Origin: Pseudomonas sp. MWU13-2105
GTDB lineage: Bacteria > Pseudomonadota > Gammaproteobacteria > Pseudomonadales > Pseudomonadaceae
Length of the DNA: 64,000 nt
Assembly: GCF_023242315.1 (NCBI RefSeq)
Contig: NZ_JALLIY010000023.1
Span: 62,001-126,000 of the forward strand
Reading direction: 5' to 3'
Shown one piece after another: positions 25,031 to 34,435 of the stretch. The notes below the pieces were generated by a model that worked only from the letters and a program-made list of their open reading frames with translations, searched no databases and was not told where the DNA came from. Position numbers and translations under genes: made by a program. The first letter of the stretch is position 1; each line of letters starts with the position of its first letter.

Positions 25031-26653
25031 ATGGCCCACAGTAAAGTCATGTTTCGTGCCGCGGCTCGCGAGAAGATCCTGAGCGGGGCAACACAGTTGG
25101 CGGACGCTGTCCGGGTGACCCTTGGACCGAAATCGAAATCGGTGCTGATTCAGAACAAATGGGGCAATCCGACCGTCTGCAATGACGGTGTGACGATCGC
25201 CAAACGCATCGACCTGCTGGACCCGGAGGAGAACCTGGGCGCGCAGATGCTGCGCCAGGCGGCGGAACGTACAGGCGAAGCGGTCGGGGATGGCACCAGC
25301 AGCTCGACGGTACTGGCCCATGCCATCCTCGCCGACGGCATCCGCAATGTCGTCGCCGGTGCCAGTGCAATCGACCTGAAACGCGGCATGGACCTGGGGC
25401 TGTCCCTGGTCATGCAATCGCTGGTCGCTCAATCGCACCCGGTCAGCACGCCCAAGGAAAAAGCCCAGGTTGCCACACTGTCGGCTCATAACGATGCTGT
25501 TATCGGTCAGTTGGTCGCGGACGCCCTGGAGAAGGTCGGCATTGAAGGTGTCGTCAGTGTCGAGGAGTCCAAGACCACCGAAACAGTGGTTGAGGTGATG
25601 GAAGGGATGCGCCTGGATCGCGGTTATGTCTCGCCCTATTTCGTGACGGACACCGAAAAGATGCAGGTCGAGCTCGATGATGCCTATCTGCTGCTCTGTG
25701 ACCATAAGATCGCTGTGCTCAAGGACCTGTTGCCGTTGCTTGAGCTGATTGCAAAGAGCGGCCAACCGCTGGTGCTGATCGCAGACGATATCGAGGGCGA
25801 GGCACTGACCACACTGGTGGTCAACCAGATCCGTGGCGTGCTGCGGGCGGTGGCGATCAAGGCCCCGGGCTTTGGTGATCGGCGCAAGGACATGCTCCAG
25901 GATATTGCCGTTCTGACCGGCGCAACCGTGGTTTCCAATGAGCTGGGTATCAGCCTCGAACAGGTGGAACTGAGCCAGTTGGGGCGGGCGCATCGGGTTG
26001 TAGTGCAAAAAGACAGCACCGCGCTGATCGGCGGCACAGGGACACGTGAGGCTATCGAGGCGCGTGTGCAACAGATTCGTGCGCAAATGGACACGACCAC
26101 CAGCGATTATGATCGTGAAAAGCTCCAGGAGCGCCTGGCCAGGCTCTCGGGCGGTGTCGCGGTGATCCGCGTCGGCGCGCCTTCCGAAGCCGAGATGAAG
26201 GCGCGCAAGGATGCGCTCGATGATGCCATCTCCGCGACCCGGGCGGCGATCGCCGAAGGTGTTGTTCCGGGGGGCGGCCTGGCCCTGCTCAAGGCCGTGC
26301 CGATTCTCGCCGCCGAGGAGACGCGGCATGAGGGCGACGTCAGGACCGGCCTGCAGATTCTGCGTCGGGCTCTTGAAGCGCCGGCCCGGACCATTGCTGA
26401 AAACTCGGCGGTAGACGCCGGGGTCGTGGTGGCGCGGATGCTCGCGGAGCCCGGAAACATCGGTTTCGATGCCTCCGCCAATGATTATGTGGATATGTAC
26501 GAAGCCGGCATCATCGATCCGACCAAGGTGGTGCGGATCGCCCTTGAAAATGCTGTTTCGGTTGCCAGTATCCTGCTGCTGACCGAGGCGACCATGACTG
26601 ATATTCCGGAAAAGGAACCTCCTGGATACGAACCACCAGGCGCGATCGCCTGA
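25031..26653 (+). CDS. Stand-alone GroEL-type chaperonin
   Basis: 540 residues from ATG 25031 with GGGGAG upstream. All three GroEL domains are present: ADAVRVTLGPKSKSVLIQ, the ATP loop GDGTSSSTVLAHAI (usual DGTTT is DGTSS), RGYVSPYFVTD, VAIKAPGFGDRRKDML and VVPGGGLALL. The normal Gly-Gly-Met tail is missing; the chain ends in a Pro-rich PEKEPPGYEPPGAIA. No groES lies beside it, so it is an accessory chaperonin that must borrow GroES or act alone. It heads a run with the phosphoribosyltransferase (12 bases) and a hydrolase, behind an ANR box, which suggests use under oxygen limitation rather than general heat shock. Confidence 0.9.
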   Translation: MAHSKVMFRAAAREKILSGATQLADAVRVTLGPKSKSVLIQNKWGNPTVCNDGVTIAKRIDLLDPEENLGAQMLRQAAERTGEAVGDGTSSSTVLAHAILADGIRNVVAGASAIDLKRGMDLGLSLVMQSLVAQSHPVSTPKEKAQVATLSAHNDAVIGQLVADALEKVGIEGVVSVEESKTTETVVEVMEGMRLDRGYVSPYFVTDTEKMQVELDDAYLLLCDHKIAVLKDLLPLLELIAKSGQPLVLIADDIEGEALTTLVVNQIRGVLRAVAIKAPGFGDRRKDMLQDIAVLTGATVVSNELGISLEQVELSQLGRAHRVVVQKDSTALIGGTGTREAIEARVQQIRAQMDTTTSDYDREKLQERLARLSGGVAVIRVGAPSEAEMKARKDALDDAISATRAAIAEGVVPGGGLALLKAVPILAAEETRHEGDVRTGLQILRRALEAPARTIAENSAVDAGVVVARMLAEPGNIGFDASANDYVDMYEAGIIDPTKVVRIALENAVSVASILLLTEATMTDIPEKEPPGYEPPGAIA

Positions 26654-26665
26654 GGAGGTTTTCCA

Positions 26666-27373
26666 GTGCCCCAGAATCTCTCATCGCAAACCCTCTTGGC
26701 CGACCGGGCTGCTGCCGGTCGTAGCCTGGTGGAGCCATTGCTCAAATACGCCCACCGGCCCGAGGTCATAGTCCTTGCCTTGCCCCGTGGCGGAGTGCCG
26801 GTGGCCTATGAAGTGGCCACCGCCCTGGACGTTCGCCTGGACCTGATACTGGTGCGCAAGCTCGGGATCCCGCAACATCCCGAGTTCGCCATGGGTGCCA
26901 TTGCCAGCGGCGGCATACAGATTCTCAATGAAGACACGCTGCGGGCTCACCCGATTGCCCCGGCCGCGTTCGACGCGGTGGTCGCCCGGGAAACACGGGA
27001 GCTGTTGCGTCGCGAGCAGGTTTACCGGGCAACGCGTGCGCCAGTGCGGCTCAAGGATCAGGTGGTGATTCTGGTCGACGACGGCCTGGCGACAGGAGCC
27101 TCGATGCGGGCGGCGATCGAGGCCGTACGTTTGCAGGCGCCGTCTCATATCGTCGTTGCCGTGCCGGTTGCCCCGTTTGAAACGGTGGAGACGCTGCGTT
27201 GCGAAGGCAATGAAGTGATATGCCCGCTGATCCCCGATTGGCTCATGTCGATCGGCTATTGGTACAACGATTTCTCCCAGACCTCGGATGAACAGGTCAT
27301 TGATCTGTTGCAGCGCGCCTGGCGGCGGGAGTCCGCTCCCGGCAGCCGCTCCGGGGAGCACTCCGATGCTTGA
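26666..27373 (+). CDS. Phosphoribosyltransferase-family protein
   Basis: 235 residues, GTG start with GAGGAGG eight bases upstream. The PRPP-binding loop VVILVDDGLATGASMRAA (near 133-150) is intact. The N-terminal part has VIVLALPRGGVPVAYEVA and VRKLGIPQHPEFAMGAIA, as in the type often fused to or paired with a dienelactone-hydrolase-like protein in stress islands. The substrate base is unknown. Its end overlaps the next start by eight bases, which supports a functional pair. Confidence 0.85.
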   Translation: MPQNLSSQTLLADRAAAGRSLVEPLLKYAHRPEVIVLALPRGGVPVAYEVATALDVRLDLILVRKLGIPQHPEFAMGAIASGGIQILNEDTLRAHPIAPAAFDAVVARETRELLRREQVYRATRAPVRLKDQVVILVDDGLATGASMRAAIEAVRLQAPSHIVVAVPVAPFETVETLRCEGNEVICPLIPDWLMSIGYWYNDFSQTSDEQVIDLLQRAWRRESAPGSRSGEHSDA

Positions 27374-28031
27374 ACCTCAGTCTCGAATGCTGGACCTGAC
27401 GGATGTCGAGTTGTCAGCCGACTTGTTTCTACCGATCAATGCAATCGGTCTGGTGGTTTTCGTTCATGGCGCTGGCAGCGGCCGTGCCAGTCCACGTAAT
27501 CGGCACGTTGCACAAGCTCTTGTCGGACGCGGACTGGGGGCGTTGCTGTTCGACCTGCTTACGGAAACGGAGCAACGCCTGGACAATCTGACCCGTGAAC
27601 TACGCTTCGATATCGCCTTGCTGGGCAGTCGATTGGTAGAGGTGATCGACTGGATCGATCGGGACCTGGAGTTGCACTCCCTGCGCATCGGTCTGTTTGG
27701 CGCCAGTACTGGCGCCGCCGCGGCACTCTTGGCGGCGGCTGAACGCCCGGATGTAGTGCGCGCAGTGGTCAGCCGGGGAGGGCGGACCGACCTGGCAACC
27801 GTGGTACTGCCTCGTGTGAAGGCCCCGACCTTGCAGATCGTCGGGGCACAGGACCCGTTGGTATTCAGCCTGAATTTTCAAAGCAGTCACGTCCTGCGCT
27901 GTGAGCAGCGCCTGGAGGTCGTCGCGGGGGCAACGCATCTTTTTGAAGAGGCCGGTGCTCTCGAGGAAGTCGCCAGGCTGGCTGGCGGCTGGTTCGAGAA
28001 ACATCTGCAGGAGGTGACAGTGTTCCTTTGA
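27366..28031 (+). CDS. Alpha/beta hydrolase (dienelactone-hydrolase family)
   Basis: 221 residues from ATG 27366, overlapping the phosphoribosyltransferase. Fold markers: VVFVHGAGSG (oxyanion region), nucleophile elbow FGASTGAAAAL with Ser, acid GAQDPLV, and His in GATHLFEE. The nucleophile is Ser rather than the Cys of true dienelactone hydrolases, so the class name is by homology only. Last gene of the chaperonin operon; it ends six bases from a convergent stop. Confidence 0.82.
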   Translation: MLEPQSRMLDLTDVELSADLFLPINAIGLVVFVHGAGSGRASPRNRHVAQALVGRGLGALLFDLLTETEQRLDNLTRELRFDIALLGSRLVEVIDWIDRDLELHSLRIGLFGASTGAAAALLAAAERPDVVRAVVSRGGRTDLATVVLPRVKAPTLQIVGAQDPLVFSLNFQSSHVLRCEQRLEVVAGATHLFEEAGALEEVARLAGGWFEKHLQEVTVFL

Positions 28032-28037
28032 TGGGCT

Positions 28038-29405
28038 TCACACACCAAATGGATAGGTATCGTCCTCTGGCTCCAGCTCCTGGTCTTTCGGCAGCGGCAG
28101 TGCAATCAGCGGTTGACTCTGTTCAATCCAGATCATCGCGTCAAATTGTTCGGCCAACACCGCTTCGAAGTAATGACTGCCACGTTCGGTTTCGGGTCGA
28201 TAAATCACCCCGATGGCCCGCTCCAGCAGAGGCTCGGACAGGGCTTGGCGCAGATCCTTGCGCCGTGGACTGCGCCAGTCGGTCAATGAGGCCGGGATAC
28301 CAGCCTGGAGGAACTGATGTTCCCAGCTATCGGGACGAGATGGACGGATTTCCTTGACGAGCATCTCGCCATCCCAGTCATCGGCGGCGGTCACCTGACC
28401 ACGGTCGGTACTCATGCCGATCAGGACAACATCACGCCCATAGGCGTGGCGACAGAGTTGTCCGATATTGAACTGCCCCTTCCATCCCATCTCCGTGGCG
28501 CCGGCATTTCCTATATGGGAGTTGTGCGCCCATACCACGGCCTTGGCCTGAGGGCCCCGGTGTTCGAGCAGGGCCTGCAGCGTATCGAACATATGTCGGT
28601 CGCGCAGGTTCCAGGAGGCACTCGAGCCGCGATAAATCGCCCGGTAGTATTGTTCCGCAGCCCTGACCACCCGGGCGTTCTGTGTCGCATTGAAGAAAGC
28701 CTCGTCGTCCTCGACAAGCCCGGCCAGTTGTTCGGCAAGCATGATATTGAGCTGTTCGACCACGCCCTGCTCGCAGGGCATCAGGCCGTCGCGCTCGACA
28801 AAATGGCCGTACAGCGCCGGATCATCCTGCCAGGGCGTCAAACAGCCGTAGCGCCGCCGAGCTTCATGGGCCAGTTGCGGGTCGGCCCGGTCCAGATAAT
28901 CCAACACCTCGTGGATGGAATTGCGCAGACTGTAAACGTCCAAACCGCGAAACTCGACGCGCTGCCCAGGAACCAGCTTGTGGTTGTACTGGTGCAGCCA
29001 GTGGGTGAAGGCCCTTACATCGGTATTGCGCCACATCCAGGTCGGAAAGCGGCTGAAGATAGGGTGTTTCCAGGCTGAGGGCGTCAGCCCCCGGACATAA
29101 CGGTCCACATGGCTGGCGTCTGGCCAGTCGGCTTCAACCGCGACGATGCTGAAGCCATGTTGCTCAATCAGCCGTTGGGTAATCGCCGCCCGGGTTCGAT
29201 AGAAGTCGCTGGTGCCATGGCTGGCTTCGCCGATCATCACCACGCGCGCATCGGCATAGCGGTCGAACATTTCACCGAAGTCGGCTGAATTCAGCTCCGG
29301 CAGAGGCTCCGCGTATTGACGCAGGAGCGGGGCGATAGAGGCCTGGGCGATGTGGCTGTGGGAGCCATAAAGCTTATCCTGCAGGTCTGGCGAAGGTGTG
29401 TTCAT
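28038..29405 (-). CDS. Erythromycin-esterase-family protein
   Basis: 455 residues from ATG 29405. The family motif EASHGTSDFYRTRAAITQRL with the His used by EreA/EreB-type enzymes, EADWPDASHVDRYVRG, and VWAHNSHIGNA are clear. Family members in stress islands are not antibiotic enzymes and have no known substrate; resistance should not be inferred. No strong ribosome binding site is seen. The gene is divergent from the P-type ATPase, and the ANR box at 29565 lies between them. Confidence 0.85.
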   Translation of the reverse strand: MNTPSPDLQDKLYGSHSHIAQASIAPLLRQYAEPLPELNSADFGEMFDRYADARVVMIGEASHGTSDFYRTRAAITQRLIEQHGFSIVAVEADWPDASHVDRYVRGLTPSAWKHPIFSRFPTWMWRNTDVRAFTHWLHQYNHKLVPGQRVEFRGLDVYSLRNSIHEVLDYLDRADPQLAHEARRRYGCLTPWQDDPALYGHFVERDGLMPCEQGVVEQLNIMLAEQLAGLVEDDEAFFNATQNARVVRAAEQYYRAIYRGSSASWNLRDRHMFDTLQALLEHRGPQAKAVVWAHNSHIGNAGATEMGWKGQFNIGQLCRHAYGRDVVLIGMSTDRGQVTAADDWDGEMLVKEIRPSRPDSWEHQFLQAGIPASLTDWRSPRRKDLRQALSEPLLERAIGVIYRPETERGSHYFEAVLAEQFDAMIWIEQSQPLIALPLPKDQELEPEDDTYPFGV

Positions 29406-29564
29406 GAGCGTCGTCCGGTAAAGGTGGAGTAGTCGACGTGCATTGCCGCGAAGCACCACATCGATCATCAGGCCGGGCGCGAGCTCTGGGGGTTTCGATC
29501 CATGCAGCGTTGTGGGCCCATATTGCCTCTGCTGTCATTCCTACGCCTGAATGCAGTCGATCAT

Positions 29565-29578
29565 TTGAGTTTTATCAA
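29565..29578. promoter_or_regulatory. ANR/FNR box, one mismatch
   Basis: TTGAG-TTTT-ATCAA between divergent genes. GATAAG at 29601-29606 lies where a -10 for the ATPase would be expected, 29 bases from the box centre. Confidence 0.65.
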
Positions 29579-29632
29579 TCATCGGCAGTGGGTGTTGAGG
29601 GATAAGAGTGATTATTTGAGGGATTCACTTCG

Positions 29633-31915
29633 ATGCCAGGCAAGTGGCTGGACCCATTGCTATTGCTGATCACCAGCCTGACACTGCTGGGCGGGGGCGT
29701 CGCGCATTTCGCTCATGAGCCCGGCTGGGCGTCGATGTGCTGGGCCGCGGGCAGCCTGTTGATGGTCCTGGTCCTGCTGGTCGAGATCGCCGGGCGCCTG
29801 GCCAGGCGCGAGGTGGGCGTCGATCTCATTGCGCTGCTGTCGATTGCCGCCGCCCTGGCCTTTCAGCAGATGCTGGTGGCAGCGGTGATTGCCTTGATGC
29901 TGGCGAGCGGACGCACCCTGGAGTTCTTTACCAAGCAACGCGCCGAACGCGAATTGCGCGCGCTGGTCGACCGGGCGCCACGTTTTGCCTGGCTGCAGGA
30001 ACAGGATGACTTGCGCAAAGTCCCCGTCGAGCAGGTCCAGCCGCAACAGACACTGCTGGTACGCCTGGGCGAGGTGGTTCCGGTCGACGGCCGGCTGTTG
30101 AGTACGGTGGCCATTCTCGACGAGTCGGCGCTCAGCGGCGAGTCGTTGCCGGTCACCCGCCGGGAAGGCCAGTTGCTCCCCAGCGGCGTGTCCAATGTCG
30201 GCGCCCCCTTTCTGCTGATGGCCACGCGAACGGCCGCGCAGAGCACCTATTCCGGGGTTGTGCGGTTGGCCGAGGCGGCACGCCGCTCGCGCGCACCCTA
30301 CGTGCGCCTGGCCGACCGCTATGCCTTGCTCTTCATTCCACTGACGTTGCTGGTTGCCGCAATAGCCTGGCAAATAAGCGGCGATCCGCTGCGCGCCCTG
30401 GCGGTCCTGGTGGTGGCCACACCTTGTCCTTTGATTCTGGCGGTGCCGATTGCCATCATGTCCGGCATATCGAGGGCGGCGCGGCGCGGGATCCTGATCA
30501 AGGACGGTGCGACCCTGGAAGCGCTGGCCGGGGTCACGCAGGTGTTTCTCGACAAGACCGGCACCTTGACCAGCGGTCAGGCCCGGCTGCAGTCGATCGA
30601 AGTCAATGGACTGCTCGATCCGCAGCGTCTGCTGGGGTTGGCCGCGTCGCTGGCGCAGGCTTCGACGCATCCCATCTGCCAGGCCATTGTCGAAGCGGCG
30701 CAGCAGCGCCAACTGCCACTCAGCGCCCCTCGGGAAGTAGAAGAAAGCCCGGGGGCTGGCCTTTGTGGACGGGTCGATGGCCAGCAGGTGCGCTTCGGTA
30801 CATTGTCTTTTGCCCATGAACAAGTGCCCATGGCTGACTGGGCCGTCGCCATGCTGCGCCACATGGATTACCTGGCGTGCAGTGGAAGCTTCATCGCGGT
30901 GGACGGGGAACTCGCCGGGCTGCTGGTGTTTTCCGACAACCTGCGTCGGGAAACCCCGCAGACGTTGCGTCGATTGCGCCACAGGGGCATTGAGCGGATC
31001 GTCATGCTCACCGGTGATCGCCTGGAAACCGCCGAAATGATTGCCTTGTCAGCCGGAATCGACGAGTTGCATGCCGGCTTGGCCCCCGAGGACAAGGTAC
31101 GTGCCGTACAGGAGGGCTGCCGGCGCGCCAGTACGCTGATGGTCGGCGATGGTATCAACGATGCCCCGGCCTTGGCGGCGGCCGACGTCGGCGTGGCCAT
31201 GGGCGCGGCCGGCGCAACGGCCTCCGCGCAAGCCGCCGGTGTCGTATTGCTGGTGGATCGCCTGGATCGCCTGGTCGAGGCGCTGGATATTGCCCGGCGG
31301 ACCCGCCAGATTGCCCGCCGCGGTGTACAGGTCGGCATGGGCCTGTCATTGCTGGCGATGGCCATCGCGGCATGCGGCTATCTACCGCCGCTTGCCGGCG
31401 CCATTGTGCAGGAAGGCATCGACGTGCTGATCATCATCAATGCCTTGCGTGCATTGGCCGCGTCGTCGGGACTCGGTCAACGAAAGCTTGCCGCGGCCCA
31501 TATCGATCACCTCCAGGACGAACACACGCAACTGGCCACTGTACTGAGCGATCTGCATCAACTAGCCGGCGACTTTGCCCAGCGCCCGCTTGAGCAAGCC
31601 CGCAGCGATTTGCTGGCGCTGGTGGAAAAACTGCAAGTCACCCTGGCCCGACATGAACGGGAAGATGAAAACACCCTGTACCCGCTGCTGACCCGAAGCC
31701 TGCGGGGCGAGGACCCTTTGTCGGCCATGAGTCACGTGCACCGCGAGATTTTTCGCCTTATCCATTTGCTGGCGCGGATGAGCGTCGATTTCAGTGCCGC
31801 TCATGCAACGGCTAGCGCTGAAGAGATTCAACATCAATTGATTCGCCTGGATACCCTCGTGCGTTTGCATTTTGACCAGGAGGAAGAACTGTTCCGTTAT
31901 CTGGACAGTCGATAA
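29633..31915 (+). CDS. P1B-5-type metal-transporting ATPase fused to a C-terminal hemerythrin domain
   Basis: 760 residues. ATPase part: ALSGESLPV, membrane metal motif TPCP (263-266), phosphorylation site DKTGT (307), STHPICQA, MLTGD and GDGINDAPAL. The sixth-segment motif QEGID...NALRA (from about 593) together with TPCP is that of the P1B-5 group. From about residue 622 a hemerythrin-like domain supplies spaced His/Glu ligands (LQDEHTQL, RHEREDENTLYP, HVHREIF, HFDQEEELF). Sinorhizobium Nia has the same architecture and exports Ni/Fe under microaerobic control. There is no N-terminal metal-binding domain. The ANR box upstream fits oxygen-linked expression. Confidence 0.88.
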   Translation: MPGKWLDPLLLLITSLTLLGGGVAHFAHEPGWASMCWAAGSLLMVLVLLVEIAGRLARREVGVDLIALLSIAAALAFQQMLVAAVIALMLASGRTLEFFTKQRAERELRALVDRAPRFAWLQEQDDLRKVPVEQVQPQQTLLVRLGEVVPVDGRLLSTVAILDESALSGESLPVTRREGQLLPSGVSNVGAPFLLMATRTAAQSTYSGVVRLAEAARRSRAPYVRLADRYALLFIPLTLLVAAIAWQISGDPLRALAVLVVATPCPLILAVPIAIMSGISRAARRGILIKDGATLEALAGVTQVFLDKTGTLTSGQARLQSIEVNGLLDPQRLLGLAASLAQASTHPICQAIVEAAQQRQLPLSAPREVEESPGAGLCGRVDGQQVRFGTLSFAHEQVPMADWAVAMLRHMDYLACSGSFIAVDGELAGLLVFSDNLRRETPQTLRRLRHRGIERIVMLTGDRLETAEMIALSAGIDELHAGLAPEDKVRAVQEGCRRASTLMVGDGINDAPALAAADVGVAMGAAGATASAQAAGVVLLVDRLDRLVEALDIARRTRQIARRGVQVGMGLSLLAMAIAACGYLPPLAGAIVQEGIDVLIIINALRALAASSGLGQRKLAAAHIDHLQDEHTQLATVLSDLHQLAGDFAQRPLEQARSDLLALVEKLQVTLARHEREDENTLYPLLTRSLRGEDPLSAMSHVHREIFRLIHLLARMSVDFSAAHATASAEEIQHQLIRLDTLVRLHFDQEEELFRYLDSR

Positions 31916-31975
31916 ACGGCCGGGGGGAGGAACGCCTCGGAGCGGTAGCAATGCCTGGGCCGGTGGCGCACCGCC

Positions 31976-33049
31976 TTACAGATGATCGGCGTCGATGATG
32001 GCCTTGGCAAAGGCCTGCGGATCTTCCTGTGGAAGATTGTGGCCGATACCGCCCTGGATAAGCCGATACTCGTACTTGCCGGTAAAACGCCTGGCATAGT
32101 CCTCGGCGGCGGGATGCGGCGCGCCATTGGCGTCGCCCTCAAGGGTGATGGTCGGCACGCCGATGGAGGGGGCCTTGGCCAGTTTCTGCTCCAGTGGGTC
32201 GTATTGCGTTTCGCCCTGGATCAGGCCCAGGCGCCAACGGTAATTGAAGACGGTGATGGCAACATGGTCGGGGTTATCCAGGGCGGCGGCGCTGCGATTG
32301 AAGGTGGCGTCGTCGAACGACCATTTTGGCGAGGCCGTTTGCCAGATCAACCTGGCGAAGTCATGGGTGTTCTTTTCGTAGCCGGCACGCCCCCGTTCGG
32401 TGGCGAAGTAGTACTGGTACCACCATTGCAACTCGGCTTTGGGCGGCAGAGGGGTCTTGCCGGCTTCCTGGTTGCCGATCAGATAACCACTGACCGAGAC
32501 CAGCGCCTTGACCCGCTCCGGCCAGAGCGCCGCGACGATGTCCGCCGAGCGCGCGCCCCAATCGTAGCCACCGAGCACGGCCTGCCGGATCTTCAGTGCG
32601 TCCATGAAGGCGATGACATCGCTGGCCAGTGCGGCGGGCTGGCCATTGCGAACGGTATTGGCGGAGAGGAAATGTGTATCGCCATAACCGCGTGCATAGG
32701 GCATGAGTACCCGGTAGCCCTTAGCCGCCAGTAACGGCGCCACTGCGTCATAGCTGTGAATGTCGTAGGGCCAGCCGTGCAGGAGAATGACCACCGGCCC
32801 TTCGGCAGGACCGGTTTCGGCGTAGGCCACATCCAGCAAGCCGGCGTTGATATGTTTGAGCGGGCCGAACGGCGAGGACTGGGTTGCACTGGCGGTGCCG
32901 CTATTCGCCGTTGCCGGGGCTGTCGCGTTACCGGTTTGCGCGTGGGCAACGCCAAGCGCAGCGAACTGCATCAGCGTGAAAGCAAGGGCGGAGGAGCCAA
33001 GCAAACGGCGTTTTTTCTCCGATGAGGGGGTCAACAGGGGCGTCTTCAT
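31976..33049 (-). CDS. Exported alpha/beta hydrolase, epoxide-hydrolase type
   Basis: 357 residues from ATG 33049 (AAGGA upstream; an ATG at 33067 is less well placed). A long N-terminal leader (RLLGSSALAFTLMQFAALGVAHA) predicts export. The catalytic pattern is HGWP (oxyanion), GGYDWGARSAD with Asp as nucleophile, a cap with WYQYYFATERG offering Tyr, and GGIGHNLPQE for the His. This is the epoxide hydrolase/haloalkane-dehalogenase class; the substrate is unknown. It is convergent with the ATPase gene and the only member of the island with no ANR box close to its start. Confidence 0.8.
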   Translation of the reverse strand: MKTPLLTPSSEKKRRLLGSSALAFTLMQFAALGVAHAQTGNATAPATANSGTASATQSSPFGPLKHINAGLLDVAYAETGPAEGPVVILLHGWPYDIHSYDAVAPLLAAKGYRVLMPYARGYGDTHFLSANTVRNGQPAALASDVIAFMDALKIRQAVLGGYDWGARSADIVAALWPERVKALVSVSGYLIGNQEAGKTPLPPKAELQWWYQYYFATERGRAGYEKNTHDFARLIWQTASPKWSFDDATFNRSAAALDNPDHVAITVFNYRWRLGLIQGETQYDPLEQKLAKAPSIGVPTITLEGDANGAPHPAAEDYARRFTGKYEYRLIQGGIGHNLPQEDPQAFAKAIIDADHL

Positions 33050-33231
33050 GTTCCGGTGTCCTTTCAAACCAAGGGGCGGGTGTAGTGGCTGACTGTCATT
33101 TGAACGCAGAGACGTATCTGCCCTGTTTCAAGATTGCCGTGGGCTGTAAACCCATGTATCGCCGTGGCTTGAGACACACTGTGATACATGGCGGATTCGG
33201 TTCCGAGCGGTTCTCCACGACAGCGTGCTTG

Positions 33232-33245
33232 TTGAGGGAGATCAA
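33232..33245. promoter_or_regulatory. ANR/FNR box, one mismatch
   Basis: TTGAG-GGAG-ATCAA, 111 bases before the universal stress protein start, inside a 306-base gap. A TATG-containing -10 candidate lies at 33270-33277. Confidence 0.6.
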
Positions 33246-33355
33246 ATTCGCCGGCGGCTTTGGGTTCAGGATATGGTGAGGCCATGACGCAGCACCGGCG
33301 TACATGGGTCAATCAATAAGACTGTCTGTAACTTCACCGAATGCCGAGGTGGGTC

Positions 33356-34339
33356 ATGATCCGATCATTGCGTCTACTGCTTATCGCTCCCTCTCAGCCG
33401 GTGCATACCCCCGCGTTGGAATATGCGGGGGTATTGGCGCAGACGCTCAACGCTGCCTTGCATCTGGTTGCTTTTGTCCACGCAGCGGCCCTTGACGTAG
33501 TCGGGCATGGCAATCCGGCGAATTTGGACAACGCCCGCAACGGTATGATGGATGTTTATCGACAGTGGTTGGACAGCCAAGCGGTGTTGTTGCGCGAAAA
33601 AGGAATTGAAGTGCAGTGCGAGGTCATTTGGGGCAAGCCATCCGCTTTCGAGCTGGCGGCCTACGCACAGCAGATGAGCGCTGATCTGATTATCAAGGAC
33701 TTGCACGAAGAAGCTCATTTAAAACGTCTGGTGCTGTCGTCGCTCGATTGGGACCTGTTGTGTGCCAGCCCGACCTCGGTACTCTATATCAAGCAAGCAC
33801 CAGCCCCTGGCCTGCGCAAGTTTCTGGTTGCCGTGGATATTGAACTCGAGGGCGAGGGACGCGCCACGGAAAATGACCAGATCATCAGTATGGCCCGGCA
33901 ATTGGCGGATGCCCGTAATGCTTCGTTGCATCTGATTACGGTCTACAACTGTGATGCCGTGGCCTGTCCGAGCCTGGCAGCATCCCTCTCGAGTGGTGAG
34001 TCGCCGAGTTATGAGACCCGCAGGAATGTTTTCGAGGCCCTGGCGACGGAACACGGGATCGCCAAGGAACATCGACATTTCCTGGTGGGCGCACCGGCCA
34101 ACGTTATTCGTAATTATATCCAGCGTAATGCTTATGATCTTCTGATCATTGGCTCGGCCAATCACCATCTTCTCAGTTCGACTATCGGGAGCACCGCCGA
34201 GGGCATTCTCGATAATCCCGCTTGTAATGTGCTTGCACTCAAACTGCCTCCCGCTGCCGCTGATGCGCATGAGCAGACGCAAGAGGGCACGCGGGCCAAT
34301 GATGGAGTGCATCAGCAAGCGGAATTGACGACCCGGTAA
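33356..34339 (+). CDS. Tandem universal stress protein
   Basis: 327 residues from ATG 33356, preferred to ATG 33341 because GAGGTG lies between them at the right distance. Two Usp domains in tandem: the first starts SLRLLLIAPSQPVHT, the second FLVAVDIELEGEGR, with the ATP-loop-like GSANHHLLSSTIGSTAEGIL near the C-terminus. The first domain lacks a clear G-x2-G-x9-G loop. Such proteins are induced by oxygen limitation and help anaerobic survival in Pseudomonas. Followed by the phosphoketolase operon. Confidence 0.88.
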   Translation: MIRSLRLLLIAPSQPVHTPALEYAGVLAQTLNAALHLVAFVHAAALDVVGHGNPANLDNARNGMMDVYRQWLDSQAVLLREKGIEVQCEVIWGKPSAFELAAYAQQMSADLIIKDLHEEAHLKRLVLSSLDWDLLCASPTSVLYIKQAPAPGLRKFLVAVDIELEGEGRATENDQIISMARQLADARNASLHLITVYNCDAVACPSLAASLSSGESPSYETRRNVFEALATEHGIAKEHRHFLVGAPANVIRNYIQRNAYDLLIIGSANHHLLSSTIGSTAEGILDNPACNVLALKLPPAAADAHEQTQEGTRANDGVHQQAELTTR

Positions 34340-34361
34340 TGGGCCGCGGAAGCCGACTGGT

Positions 34362-34375
34362 TTGATGTAGATCAA
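34362..34375. promoter_or_regulatory. ANR/FNR box, perfect
   Basis: TTGAT-GTAG-ATCAA, 60 bases before the phosphoketolase ATG. GATAGT at 34397-34402 lies 28 bases from the box centre, the class II activator geometry. Confidence 0.8.
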
Positions 34376-34435
34376 GCTGCAAAGTGCTCCGGCTCCGATA
34401 GTAGACCTTCGTGCTCGCAGCAATCGGAGTTCTTC

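Noticed and set aside
24956..26329. Reverse frame of 457 codons opposite the chaperonin
   Set aside because: Antisense to an unmistakable GroEL-type gene.
28038..29405. Macrolide resistance gene
   Set aside because: Only family-level similarity to erythromycin esterases; context is a stress island, not a resistance element.
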